Assembly (NCBI RefSeq): GCF_007991755.1
Contig: NZ_BJYY01000001.1
Location: forward strand, 558,001-622,000
Source: Cellulomonas aerilata
Lineage (GTDB): Bacteria; Actinomycetota; Actinomycetes; Actinomycetales; Cellulomonadaceae
DNA: 64,000 nt
Direction: 5' to 3'
Below the pieces are notes generated by a model. It worked only from the letters and a program-made list of their open reading frames with translations. It was not told the origin of the DNA and ran no database searches. The translations under genes and the position numbers were made by a program. Of this stretch, positions 1-7,409 are shown piece by piece. The first letter of the stretch is position 1. Every line of letters starts with the position of its first letter.

Positions 1-1
1 C

Positions 2-421
2 CTCCACCGGTACGCCGGTGACGGCTGGACGCCGGCCGCGGACGCCGACCCGACGTTCCCGGACGTGCCGTCGACGAGCCCCTTCTACGCGGCCATCGAG
101 TGGATGGCGCACGAGGGGCTCACCACGGGGTACTCGGACGGGACCTTCGGGCCGACCGATCCCATCTCGCGGGAGGCGGTGGCGGCGTTCCTCTACCGCC
201 TCGCCGACGAGCCGGCCGTGGCCGGTGCGCCGCGGTTCCCGGACGTCTCGCCGACGTCCGACTTCGCCGACGCGATCGCGTGGCTCGACCGGGCGCGCAT
301 CACGACCGGCCGTCCGGACGGCACGTTCGGCCCCACCGAGTCGATCTCGCGGGAGGCGGTGGCGGCGTTCCTGTACCGGTTCGACCAGTTCATGTTCCGC
401 CCCGCGCGGGCGGCCGGCTGA
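2..421 (+). CDS. S-layer homology (SLH) domain protein, C-terminal part
   Basis: Only the last 139 codons are in the window; the reading frame is open from base 2, so the start lies upstream. Two SLH repeats are visible, each beginning FPDV and carrying the hallmark DGTFGP followed by ISREAVAAFLYR; residues before the first FPDV look like the end of a preceding repeat. SLH repeats in this family bind secondary cell-wall polymers and anchor exported proteins to the cell surface. The repeats end about eight residues before the stop, so this is a C-terminal anchor. What the N-terminal part does (enzyme, adhesin, S-layer protein) cannot be seen. The stop is followed by further TGA codons in the other two frames and then a strong hairpin. 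Confidence 0.9.
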   Translation, partial: LHRYAGDGWTPAADADPTFPDVPSTSPFYAAIEWMAHEGLTTGYSDGTFGPTDPISREAVAAFLYRLADEPAVAGAPRFPDVSPTSDFADAIAWLDRARITTGRPDGTFGPTESISREAVAAFLYRFDQFMFRPARAAG

Positions 422-443
422 CGGCCCGGTGCTGACGGCCTGA
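419..443 (+). repeat. Repeated CTGACGGCC segment over the SLH gene stop codon
   Basis: The stop TGA at 419 is followed by a second copy of CTGACGGCC (TGA at 433) and a related CTGACCGGCC (TGA at 441). The three TGAs fall in three different frames. It looks like a short local duplication of the gene's 3' end and resembles those after the genes ending at 34957, 48119, 49581 and 56255. Confidence 0.55.
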
Positions 444-455
444 CCGGCCGGCACG

Positions 456-498
456 ACGACGGCGGCCCCGGGGGATGTCCCCCCGGGGCCGCCGTCGT
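456..498. terminator. Bidirectional hairpin terminator between SLH and trkA genes
   Basis: A perfect 19-bp inverted repeat (456-474 with 480-498) with a 5-nt loop lies between the convergent SLH gene and trkA. There is no clear T tract, as is common in high-GC actinobacteria. Its position fits a terminator shared by both strands. Confidence 0.8.
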
Positions 499-584
499 GC
501 GTGGGCGTGGTCCGGTGGTCAAGCTTCGTGCGGTGGTCGACCTTGGTGCGGACCGGGCGCGGGCGGTCGCCGTGCGCGGTGCGC

Positions 585-1295
585 TCACGGGCGCGCGGCG
601 AACCTCTCCAGCAGGTCCGCGTGCCCGGACACCACGAGCAGGTCGTCCGGGGAGATCCGGGTGTCGGGCTCGGCGTAGACGAAGTCCTGGCCGGGCGACT
701 TCACGCCGACGACCGTGACGCCGTAGCGCTCGCGGATCTTCGTCTGGGCGATCGTGAAGCCCTGCGTCTCGCGCGGCGGCCGCATCTTGACGATGGTGAA
801 GCCGTCCTCGACCTCGATGTAGTCGAGCATCTTGCCCGAGACCAGGTGCGCCACCCGGGCGCCCGCGTCGGCCTCGGGCAGGACGACGTGGTGCGCCCCG
901 ATGCGCTGCAGGATGCGGGCGTGCTCGTTGGAGATCGCCTTGGCCCAGATCTGCGGGGTCCCCAGGTCCACGAGGTTGCCGGTGATCAGCACGCTTGCCT
1001 CGAGGTAGGACCCGACGCCCACGACGGCGACCGGGAAGTCGCGCGCGCCGAGCTGGTCCAGCGCCTCGGGGTTGGTGGCGTCGGCCTCGACGAGCGGGAC
1101 GCGTCCGGACCACTGGGCCACCAGCTCCGGGGAGCGCTCCACGGCCAGGACGTCCTGGCCGAGGCCGTCCAGGGTGCTGGCGATCGACGACCCGAACCGG
1201 CCGAGCCCGATCACCAGGACGCCGGAGTCCTTGCCGGACCTCGCGGTCGCGCCCGCGCTCCTGCTGCCGCGGTCGAACCGGGTGCTGTCAGCCAA
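585..1295 (-). CDS. trkA: TrkA-family potassium uptake regulatory subunit (KtrA-like)
   Basis: A 236-residue cytosolic protein with an N-terminal Rossmann (RCK-N/TrkA-N) fold: the dinucleotide motif GLGRFGSSIA is at about residue 30, and a C-terminal RCK-C domain covers roughly the last 80 residues (DTRISPDDLLVVSG near the end). In this family a ring of such subunits binds NAD(H) or ATP/ADP and gates the membrane K+ transporter. The partner, a TrkH/KtrB protein, is immediately upstream and its stop overlaps this start by 8 bp, so the two are probably translationally coupled. The start appears to be TTG at 1295 with a purine-rich GGAGAGG upstream inside trkH; no ATG is available before the Rossmann motif. 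Confidence 0.9.
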   Translation of the reverse strand: MADSTRFDRGSRSAGATARSGKDSGVLVIGLGRFGSSIASTLDGLGQDVLAVERSPELVAQWSGRVPLVEADATNPEALDQLGARDFPVAVVGVGSYLEASVLITGNLVDLGTPQIWAKAISNEHARILQRIGAHHVVLPEADAGARVAHLVSGKMLDYIEVEDGFTIVKMRPPRETQGFTIAQTKIRERYGVTVVGVKSPGQDFVYAEPDTRISPDDLLVVSGHADLLERFAARP

Positions 1296-2691
1296 TGATC
1301 GGCCTCTCCTCGGGGTAACGGATCACGCGGCGGCGGCTGCGCAGGGCGAGGGCCGCCGCGAGCGTCATCGTGCCAGTACGGCCGACGAACATCAGCGCGG
1401 CGAGGACGTACTTGCCGGCGTCCGGCAGGTCCGGCGTCAGGCCGGTGGACAGCCCGACGGTGGCGAACGCGGAGATCACCTCGAACAGGATGACGTCGAG
1501 GGTCTCCCCGGTGATCGCGAGCATCGCCAGGCTCGAGACCAGCACGATCGTCGCGCTCACCAGCGAGACGGCGATGGCGACCTGCAGCTGCTCGCGCGGG
1601 ATGCGGCGCCCGAAGGCCTCGACGTCCCGGTCGCCGCGCGCCTCGGCGACGATCGCCAGCAGCATGACCGCGAGCGTCGTCACCTTGATGCCCCCGGCGG
1701 TGGACGCGCTCCCGCCACCGACGAACATGAGCGCGTCGTTGATGAGCCAGGTGCCCTCGCGCATCGCACCGACGTCGACGGTGGAGAACCCGCCGGACCG
1801 CGGCATGACACCGGCGAACAGCGACGCGAGCAGCGTCCCGTCCCAGTCCAGCGGGGCGAACGTCCTCGGGTTCGTCCACTCGTACGCGGCGACGACCACG
1901 GACCCGAACACCACCAGCGCCAGGCTCGTGGTGAGCGTGAGCTTGGCGTGCAGGCTCCAGCGCCGCGGGGTGCGCCACAGCTGCAGGAGGTTGAGCAGCG
2001 CGGGGAACCCGAGGGACCCGACGAACACGCCGATGATGATCGGCATCAGCACCCACCAGTCCGACAGGTAGGGGTTGAGGCCCTCCTCGGTGGGGATGAA
2101 GCCGGCGTTGTTGAACGCCGAGATGGCGTAGAAGATGCCGTGCCAGATCGCCTCGCCCCAGTCCTCGCCGAGCATCCGGAACCGGGGCACGAGGATCACC
2201 GCGATGGCCAGCTCGAACGACGTGGACGTCAGGATGACGACCCGCAGGAGCGACCCGACCTCGCCGAGCCGGCCGGTCTTCGTCTCCGCGCTGACCAGCA
2301 GCCGCTGGGTCAGGCCGATGCGCCGGGAGACCGCCAGGCCGAGGATCGAGGCCAGGGTCATCACGCCCAGGCCGCCGATCTGGATGCCGATGAGGATGAG
2401 CACGTGGCCCCACGTGGACCAGTAGGTCCCGGTGTCCACCGTGACCAGTCCCGTCACGCACACCGCGGACGTCGCGGTGAACAGCGCGTCGACGAACGGC
2501 GCGCGGTGGCCGTCCGCCGTGGCGATCGGCATCGACAGCAGCGCGGTGAACACCGCGACGACCGCGGCGAAGACGCCGATGGCCAGCCGCGCCGGTGACT
2601 GCCGCGCCAGGCGGTCCAGGCCGTCGCGCCCGGGGACGCGGTCGCGCATCCGGCGCAGGTCGTTGTCGACGGCGAGGCGGGGCAGCTGCAT
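1288..2691 (-). CDS. trkH: TrkH/KtrB-family potassium transporter, membrane subunit
   Basis: A 467-residue polytopic membrane protein with the repeated TM-pore-TM architecture of the TrkH/KtrB K+ uptake family. Selectivity-filter-like glycines are visible in segments such as TSAVCVTGLVTVDTG (about residue 85), NNAGFIPTEEG (about 190), PRSGGFSTVD (about 300) and STGLTPDLPD (about 415). It forms the K+ (or Na+-coupled K+) conducting pore and works with the regulatory TrkA-like subunit encoded directly downstream with an 8-bp overlap. Length is normal for KtrB. The gene is transcribed away from acuC across a 120-bp divergent intergenic region. Confidence 0.92.
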   Translation of the reverse strand: MQLPRLAVDNDLRRMRDRVPGRDGLDRLARQSPARLAIGVFAAVVAVFTALLSMPIATADGHRAPFVDALFTATSAVCVTGLVTVDTGTYWSTWGHVLILIGIQIGGLGVMTLASILGLAVSRRIGLTQRLLVSAETKTGRLGEVGSLLRVVILTSTSFELAIAVILVPRFRMLGEDWGEAIWHGIFYAISAFNNAGFIPTEEGLNPYLSDWWVLMPIIIGVFVGSLGFPALLNLLQLWRTPRRWSLHAKLTLTTSLALVVFGSVVVAAYEWTNPRTFAPLDWDGTLLASLFAGVMPRSGGFSTVDVGAMREGTWLINDALMFVGGGSASTAGGIKVTTLAVMLLAIVAEARGDRDVEAFGRRIPREQLQVAIAVSLVSATIVLVSSLAMLAITGETLDVILFEVISAFATVGLSTGLTPDLPDAGKYVLAALMFVGRTGTMTLAAALALRSRRRVIRYPEERPIIG

Positions 2692-2811
2692 CGCATCTCA
2701 CCGCCATCCACCTGCGCCGACCGACATGACCGGGCAACTCTGGCACGCCGCCGCGGTCCGGGCGCACCGGTCGGTGTGCTGCCCGGCGTGCCGCACGGCT
2801 ACCGTGACCGC

Positions 2812-3993
2812 ATGGCCGACTCCGTGCGCGTGGTGTGGTGCCCCGCGCTGCTGGGATACAGCTTCGGACCGGGCCACCCCATGTCCCCGCTGCGCCTGGA
2901 CGTGACCATCGCGCTCGCCCGGGCGCTCGGGGTCCTGCAGCGCGAGGGCGTGCGCATGGTCGACGTCGAGCCGGCGTCCGAGGAGGAGCTGCTCACGGTC
3001 CACGACGCGGGCTACCTGGCCGCGGTCCGGGCCGCGTCGAGCGAGGGCCGGCACGACCTCAGCCGCGGGCTGGGCACCGAGGACGACCCCGTGTTCGCCG
3101 GCATGCACGACGCCGCCGCGCGGATCGTCACCGGCAGCCTCGCCGGGGCCCGTGCCGTGTGGGCGGGGGAGACCGCGCACGCGGTCAACATCGCCGGCGG
3201 CATGCACCACGCGATGCCCGGGTCAGCGGCCGGGTTCTGTGTGTACAACGACGCCGCGGTCGCGATCCGCGGGCTGCTCGACGACGGCGCCGAGCGCGTC
3301 GCGTACGTCGACGTGGACGCCCACCACGGCGACGGCGTGGAGCGGGTGTTCTGGGACGACCCCCGCGTGCTGACGATCTCGGTGCACGAGAGCGGGCGCA
3401 CGCTGTTCCCCGGCACGGGCCACCCGTCCGACGTCGGCGGTGCCGGCGCCGAGGGCACCGTGGTGAACGTCGCGCTGCCGGCCGGCACCGGGGACGCCGG
3501 CTGGCTGCGCGCCGTCGATGCCGTCGTCGAGCCCGTGGTGCGCGCCTTCGGGCCCGACGTCCTGGTCAGCCAGCACGGCTGCGACGCGCACCGCCGCGAC
3601 CCGCTCGCGCACCTGGCGGTCAGCGTCGACGGCCAGCGGCACGTGGCCGAGCGCCTGCACGTGCTTGCCCACGACGTGTCGGACGGTCGCTGGCTCGCGC
3701 TCGGGGGCGGCGGGTACGACCTGTTCGACGTCGTGCCGCGCGTGTGGGCGCACCTCATCGCCATCGCCGCGCACGCCGACATCGACCCGGCGACGCCGAT
3801 CCCGGACGGCTGGCAGCGGACGGTGGAGACCCTGTCCGGCGTCCCGGCGCCGACCACGATGACCGACGGCGCGGACCTCTCCTACCGGCCCTGGTCCCGG
3901 GGCTACAACCCGGACGACGACCTGGACCGCGCGGTCCGTGCGACCCGGCAGGCCGTCTTCCCGTACCACGGCCTGGACCCGCTGAACGACTGA
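2812..3993 (+). CDS. acuC: Acetoin utilization protein AcuC-like, class I histone-deacetylase family
   Basis: A 393-residue zinc-dependent deacetylase of the arginase/deacetylase fold. Hallmarks are visible in order: the HHAMPG active-site histidine pair (about residue 140), DVDAHHGDGV with the metal-binding Asp and His (about 175), and LALGGGGYD near residue 300. AcuC proteins deacetylate acetylated lysines, classically acetyl-CoA synthetase in Bacillus; the target here is not known. I chose ATG 2812 because the family begins just before VRVVWCPALLGY; a GTG at 2776 in the same frame would add 12 poorly conserved residues. The gene is monocistronic, divergent from trkH and followed by a hairpin at 4069-4087. 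Confidence 0.88.
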   Translation: MADSVRVVWCPALLGYSFGPGHPMSPLRLDVTIALARALGVLQREGVRMVDVEPASEEELLTVHDAGYLAAVRAASSEGRHDLSRGLGTEDDPVFAGMHDAAARIVTGSLAGARAVWAGETAHAVNIAGGMHHAMPGSAAGFCVYNDAAVAIRGLLDDGAERVAYVDVDAHHGDGVERVFWDDPRVLTISVHESGRTLFPGTGHPSDVGGAGAEGTVVNVALPAGTGDAGWLRAVDAVVEPVVRAFGPDVLVSQHGCDAHRRDPLAHLAVSVDGQRHVAERLHVLAHDVSDGRWLALGGGGYDLFDVVPRVWAHLIAIAAHADIDPATPIPDGWQRTVETLSGVPAPTTMTDGADLSYRPWSRGYNPDDDLDRAVRATRQAVFPYHGLDPLND

Positions 3994-4068
3994 GCGGCGC
4001 AAGTGACGGGGGCCGTCACCCGCGCCGTTCCCTGCCGTCCCCGGCCGGCTCCGTGCCGTCACCTGGCC

Positions 4069-4087
4069 GGCCCACGCCCCGTGGGCC
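4069..4087 (+). terminator. Rho-independent-like hairpin after acuC
   Basis: A perfect 8-bp stem (4069-4076 with 4080-4087) with a 3-nt loop, followed by a pyrimidine-rich stretch containing CTCTTTCCC. It lies about 75 bp after the acuC stop. Confidence 0.55.
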
Positions 4088-4114
4088 TCCTCTTTCCCAC
4101 CAGCCCCACCTGCC

Positions 4115-4151
4115 CTAGGGTGATCGACGCGTCCCGCCGTCGGTGGGACGC
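4115..4151 (+). promoter_or_regulatory. Possible promoter and leader inverted repeat before the HTH gene
   Basis: TAGGGT at 4115-4120 resembles an actinobacterial -10 element. Just downstream is a perfect 7-bp inverted repeat, GCGTCCC (4129-4135) and GGGACGC (4145-4151), separated by 9 nt. It could be an operator or a leader hairpin for the small HTH gene starting at 4199. No convincing -35 was found. Confidence 0.3.
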
Positions 4152-4198
4152 CTGCCGTCGGCGTGAGCGCCGGCACGTCCCGGAGGACCCAGCGCCCC

Positions 4199-4405
4199 AT
4201 GTCCAGCGACCAGCCCCGCGTGCGGTTCCTCACCGTGGCCGAGGTCGCCGAGATCATGCGCGTCTCCAAGATGACCGTGTACCGGCTGGTGCACTCCGGT
4301 GAGATGCCGGCCGTGCGCGTCGGCCGCTCGTTCCGGGTGCCGAAGGACGCGCTCGACCACTACCTGGCGACGGCCTACATCGAGGGTGACCGGCTCTCGT
4401 CCTGA
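4199..4405 (+). CDS. Small helix-turn-helix protein, excisionase/MerR-like (Rv0500A type)
   Basis: A 68-residue DNA-binding protein consisting almost entirely of an excisionase-type winged HTH: FLTVAEVAEIMRVSKMTVYR forms the helix-turn-helix and GRSFRVPKDALDHYL the wing and following helix. The ATG at 4199 gives the expected short N-terminus. The same pair, this HTH gene followed by the tiny bS22/AURKAIP1-like gene, is well known in actinobacteria (Rv0500A-Rv0500B in Mycobacterium tuberculosis). Despite the family name there is no integrase nearby, so it is a chromosomal regulator rather than a phage excisionase. Its target is unknown; a role in regulating its neighbour is only an inference. 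Confidence 0.88.
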   Translation: MSSDQPRVRFLTVAEVAEIMRVSKMTVYRLVHSGEMPAVRVGRSFRVPKDALDHYLATAYIEGDRLSS

Positions 4406-4535
4406 GCGGGGGCGCCCGGGCTGCGTCGCAGGGACGGGCTGCGAGCGGGTAGGGTGTCACCGGACTTCCGTGCGTGGACGACATGACCGCGCCGCGTGTC
4501 GAACCGACCAGCACACCCGAGATTGTGAGGATGCC

Positions 4536-4634
4536 ATGGGCTCCGTCATCAAGAAGCGCCGCAAGCGCATGGCCAAGAAGAAGCACCGCAAGCTGCTTCG
4601 CAAGACGCGCCACCAGCGCCGCAACAAGAAGTAG
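4536..4634 (+). CDS. Small ribosomal protein bS22 / AURKAIP1-COX24 domain protein
   Basis: A 32-residue, extremely basic protein (MGSVIKKRRKRMAKKKHRK, then LLRKTRHQRRNKK). It matches the tiny actinobacterial AURKAIP1/COX24-like protein, identified in mycobacterial ribosome structures as the extra small-subunit protein bS22 (Rv0500B type). About 17 of 32 residues are Lys or Arg, as expected for an rRNA-bound peptide. The ATG at 4536 is preceded by a GTGAGGAT purine-rich site. A 130-bp gap separates it from the HTH gene, so it may have its own promoter. A strong hairpin 6 bp after the stop ends the unit. Confidence 0.92.
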   Translation: MGSVIKKRRKRMAKKKHRKLLRKTRHQRRNKK

Positions 4635-4640
4635 GACTCC

Positions 4641-4664
4641 GGGCCCGGCAGACATGCCGGGCCC
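4641..4664. terminator. Hairpin terminator after bS22
   Basis: A perfect 10-bp stem (GGGCCCGGCA at 4641-4650 with its complement at 4655-4664) and a GACA tetraloop, 6 bp after the bS22 stop. The convergent HAD phosphatase gene ends at 4769, so it may serve both strands. The next ~70 bp repeat CCGGGCCCGTGGTG-like motifs. Confidence 0.8.
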
Positions 4665-4768
4665 GTGGTGTGTCCGGGCCCCACTCCGGGCCCGTGGTGC
4701 CCGCCCGTGGTGCATCCGGGCGGAGCGCTGCCGGTGGCTGCCGGCAGGGCGTGCCGGGCCTGCCGCGG

Positions 4769-5569
4769 TCAGCCGCGCACGGCCCGGCGGGCCGAGCGCA
4801 GCACGAGGCCCACCGCCCACGCCGCCCCGGCCCACCTCGCGCCGCGCAGGCCGTGACGCGTGGCCGCGTGACGCCGGCCGCGGAACTCCCGGATCGGCCA
4901 GCCCTCCGCCTTCGCGTGCCGGCGCAGCCGCGCGTCGGGGTTGATCGCGCACGGGTTGCCCACCGCGGACAGGATCGGCACGTCGTTCGTGGAGTCCCCG
5001 TAGGCGAAGGACGCCGCCAGGTCGATGCCGTCCCGCTCCGCGAGGGCCAGGACGGCGCCGGCCTTGGCCTGCCCGTGCAGCAGGTCGCCCACGAGCCGGC
5101 CGGTGTAGAACCCGTCCTGGTGCTCCGCGACGGTGCCCACGCACCCGGTGGCGCCCAGCCGGCGCGCGATCAGGTCGCCGATCTCGACCGGGGTGGCCGT
5201 CACCAGCCAGACCTGGTGCCCGGAGGCCAGGTGCCGGTCCAGCAGCGCCCGCGTGCCGGGGAAGATCCGCAGCTCCAGGACCTGGTCGTAGACCTCCTCG
5301 CCGATGGCGACGACCTCGGCGACCGAGTGACCGGTCATGATCCCCAGCGCGGACGACCGGATCTCGTCGATCTGGTCCTTGTTCTCGCCGAACAGCTGGT
5401 AGCGGGCGTTCATCGCGCCGGCCCACACGAGGTCGCGCAGGCTGAAGAACCCGCGCCGGTGCAGCCCGGCGGCCAGGTGGAACGCGCTGGCCCCGCGGAT
5501 GATCGTGTTGTCGACGTCGAAGAAGGCGGCCACGGCCGGCGTCGTCGCGGCGGGCGTGGGCTCGGGCAC
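4769..5569 (-). CDS. HAD-IB family phosphatase (SerB1-like)
   Basis: A 266-residue HAD-superfamily hydrolase. Motif I is FFDVDNTII (about residue 15, nucleophile Asp followed by the general-acid Asp), motif II VTATP (about 120) and motif III/IV YGDSTNDVPIL (about 195). Insertions between motifs I and II fit the C1-cap HAD-IB group that includes phosphoserine phosphatases. In M. tuberculosis a similar protein, SerB1, lies in the same genomic neighbourhood as the HTH/bS22 pair, but the substrate is not certain from sequence. The start is GTG 5569; upstream the frame stays open far into rex without coding character. The C-terminal ~50 residues are basic and Ala-rich, possibly membrane-associating. 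Confidence 0.85.
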   Translation of the reverse strand: MPEPTPAATTPAVAAFFDVDNTIIRGASAFHLAAGLHRRGFFSLRDLVWAGAMNARYQLFGENKDQIDEIRSSALGIMTGHSVAEVVAIGEEVYDQVLELRIFPGTRALLDRHLASGHQVWLVTATPVEIGDLIARRLGATGCVGTVAEHQDGFYTGRLVGDLLHGQAKAGAVLALAERDGIDLAASFAYGDSTNDVPILSAVGNPCAINPDARLRRHAKAEGWPIREFRGRRHAATRHGLRGARWAGAAWAVGLVLRSARRAVRG

Positions 5570-5604
5570 GCGATCACTGTAACGAGCGGCCCTAGGCTTG
5601 CCCG

Positions 5605-5883
5605 ATGACGACCAGCGCCCCCCGGGTGGTGCTCTACGGCCGTGCCGGCTGCCACCTGTGCGACACCGCCCGCGAGGTGGTCCGGGAGGTCGCCGCCGAC
5701 GCGGGGGAGACCTGGACCGAGGTCGACGTGGACGCCGCGGCCGCGCACGACGGCGGCGCGCTGCAGCGCGAGTACGGCGAGCAGGTGCCGGTGGTGACGG
5801 TCGACGGCGTGCCGCGGGGCTTCTGGCGGATCGACGCCGGTCGCCTGCGCAAGGCCCTCGCCGCCCCGCGTCCGAGCCCCTAG
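5605..5883 (+). CDS. Glutaredoxin-like thioredoxin-fold protein
   Basis: A 92-residue thioredoxin-fold protein with the redox motif CHLC at about residues 16-19 after a beta strand (VVLYGRAG), and the cis-proline segment VPVVTVDG near residue 62. This DUF836/glutaredoxin-like family is common in actinobacteria, where a homologue lies next to the same HAD phosphatase (Rv0508 region). It probably acts in cytosolic thiol-disulfide exchange with an unknown partner. It is divergent from the HAD gene (35 bp apart) and 40 bp upstream of rex, so it may be co-transcribed with rex, fitting a redox theme. Confidence 0.85.
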   Translation: MTTSAPRVVLYGRAGCHLCDTAREVVREVAADAGETWTEVDVDAAAAHDGGALQREYGEQVPVVTVDGVPRGFWRIDAGRLRKALAAPRPSP

Positions 5884-5923
5884 CCTGGCTGCGGCGGCGA
5901 GGCAGCCGCGCGAGGGAGCCGCC

Positions 5924-6628
5924 GTGAGCGCCGTCAGCACACCCCGCCCGGGCGAGGCCGGTCCGACCGCGCGCCCGGCGCGCCCGGCCCGCGCCCGCGA
6001 GGTGCCGCCCGCCACCGTCGCGCGGCTGCCCGTGTACCTGCGTGCGCTGCACGTGCTCGCCCAGCAGGGCGTGGTCCTGACGTCGTCGCGGTCCCTGGCG
6101 GTGCTGGCCGGGGTCGGCCCGGCCCAGCTGCGCAAGGACCTGTCGCACCTGGGGTCGCACGGGACCAACGGCGTGGGCTACGACGTCGCGCACCTGAGCC
6201 GGCAGATCGCCGTCGCGCTCGGGCTGACCAGCCAGCGGCGCGTGGTGATCATCGGGATCGGGCACCTGGGGCACGCGCTGGCCAACTACACCGGGTTCTC
6301 CGGGCGCGACTTCGTCGTCGCCGGGCTCGTGGACGCCGACCCCCGGGTGGTGGGCACGACCGTGGCGGGCCTGCCCGTCCGTCCGGCTCAGGAGCTCGAG
6401 GCGGTCGTCGCCGAGACCGGGGCCACCATCGCGGTCATCGCCACGCCCGCGGACGTCGCCCAGGAGGTCTGCGACCGGGCCGTCGCGGCGGGCGTCACCG
6501 GCGTGCTGTGCTTCGCGGCGCGGGCGCTGCGCGTGCCGGCCGACGTCGACCTGCGCACGGTCGACCTGGGCTCGGAGCTGCAGATCCTCGCCTACCACGA
6601 CCGCCGCAAGAGCGAGCGCCTGGGCTGA
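5924..6628 (+). CDS. rex: Redox-sensing transcriptional repressor Rex
   Basis: A 234-residue Rex repressor. The N-terminal winged helix spans about residues 25-95 (VARLPVYLRAL, then LGSHGTNGVGYDV). A Rossmann domain with GIGHLGHALANY at about 107 binds NADH/NAD+; a C-terminal swapped helix ends the protein. Rex represses respiratory genes (cyd, nuo and similar) and leaves DNA when NADH is high. The GTG start at 5924 follows a GAGGGAG site. No Rex-type operator is visible before rex itself, but a good one lies before the reductase-nuo operon of this window (56378-56395). The first ~25 residues are a Pro/Ala/Arg-rich extension. Confidence 0.95.
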   Translation: MSAVSTPRPGEAGPTARPARPARAREVPPATVARLPVYLRALHVLAQQGVVLTSSRSLAVLAGVGPAQLRKDLSHLGSHGTNGVGYDVAHLSRQIAVALGLTSQRRVVIIGIGHLGHALANYTGFSGRDFVVAGLVDADPRVVGTTVAGLPVRPAQELEAVVAETGATIAVIATPADVAQEVCDRAVAAGVTGVLCFAARALRVPADVDLRTVDLGSELQILAYHDRRKSERLG

Positions 6629-6643
6629 GGCCCCACGCGCCGA

Positions 6644-6672
6644 GGGGCGGGGAGCGCTCGGCTCCCCGCCCC
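6644..6672. terminator. Bidirectional hairpin terminator between rex and yceI
   Basis: A perfect 12-bp stem (6644-6655 with 6661-6672) and 5-nt loop GCTCG, between the convergent ends of rex (6628) and the YceI gene (6714). Confidence 0.8.
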
Positions 6673-6713
6673 CGGGCGGTCGTGCGGGTGCTGCTCGGTG
6701 CCGTCGAGAGGGC

Positions 6714-7271
6714 TCAGGCCTGCTTGATGGCCGAGATCTCGAGGGAGACCTTGACGTCGTCGCTGACCAGGAAGCCACCGGTCTCCAGCGCGGCGTTCCA
6801 GGTGAGGCCGAAGTCCTTGCGGGAGATCTTGGTGGTGGCGGAGAACCCGGCGCGGGCGTTGCCGAACGGGTCGGTCGCGGTGCCGTTGAACTCCAGGGCC
6901 AGCTCGACGGTCTTCGTGACGCCGTGGATGGTGAGGTCGCCGGTGAGGACGTACTCGCCGCCCTGGGCGACGACGGACGTGGACGTGAACGTCCAGGTCG
7001 GGAACGCCTCGGTGTCGAAGAAGTCGCCGCTGCGCAGGTGGCCGTCGCGGTTCGCGTCACGGGTGTCGATCGTGGCCGGGTCCAGCACGGCGGTGACGGA
7101 CGACGTCGTCAGGTCGTCGCCGACGACGATGGTGCCCTCGGTGATGGCCACGGAGCCACGGACCTTGGCGATGCCGGCGTGACGGGTGGTGAAGCCGGCC
7201 TCGCTGTGCGACGCGTCGATGACCCAGGTGCCGGTGAGCGACTCGGTCGGCAGGGCGGTGATGGTGCTCAT
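6714..7271 (-). CDS. YceI-family lipid-binding protein
   Basis: A 185-residue YceI-domain protein without a signal peptide. Family features include TGTWVIDASHSEAGFTTRH near the N-terminus (about residues 11-30), SVTAVLDPATIDT in the middle, and LTGDLTIHGVTKTVEL and FGLTWNAALETGG later. YceI proteins form a lipocalin-like barrel that binds isoprenoid lipids or quinones; many actinobacterial copies are cytosolic. The ATG at 7271 follows GGAGGAACC. The gene is divergent from a marR gene, and the shared 138-bp region has two inverted repeats, so MarR-type repression is likely. Induction conditions cannot be read from sequence. Confidence 0.9.
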   Translation of the reverse strand: MSTITALPTESLTGTWVIDASHSEAGFTTRHAGIAKVRGSVAITEGTIVVGDDLTTSSVTAVLDPATIDTRDANRDGHLRSGDFFDTEAFPTWTFTSTSVVAQGGEYVLTGDLTIHGVTKTVELALEFNGTATDPFGNARAGFSATTKISRKDFGLTWNAALETGGFLVSDDVKVSLEISAIKQA

Positions 7272-7298
7272 GGTTCCTCCGGGGGACGTGGTGGGGGA

Positions 7299-7340
7299 TC
7301 GTTGAATCTGCAACGACCCGATAGTTGACATTTCTACTAT
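7299..7340. promoter_or_regulatory. Paired inverted repeats, probable MarR operators between yceI and marR
   Basis: Two symmetrical sites lie in the divergent region: TCGTTG-N6-CAACGA at 7299-7316 and ATAGT-N10-ACTAT at 7321-7340, the latter enclosing TTGACA. The symmetry and AT-richness in very GC-rich DNA fit operators for the adjacent MarR protein. A third short palindrome, CTTG-N5-CAAG, follows. Confidence 0.5.
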
Positions 7341-7409
7341 GCTTGCTCGACAAGCGCAAGGGTCGGTCCAGAAGAGGGTCCCGGGTGGGACGGAGGGAGG
7401 TCGCACGAC

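Noticed and set aside
2776-2811. Earlier GTG start for acuC
   Set aside because: It adds 12 residues not resembling the family; ATG 2812 begins right before the conserved strand.
4199-4405. Phage excisionase as evidence for a prophage
   Set aside because: No integrase, attachment site or phage genes nearby; the HTH-bS22 pair is a normal chromosomal arrangement in actinobacteria.
5570-7060. Very long open frame continuing upstream of the HAD phosphatase on the minus strand
   Set aside because: It runs antisense through rex and yceI with Arg/Ala/Pro-rich, motif-free sequence; typical of GC-rich shadow frames. The enzyme starts at GTG 5569.
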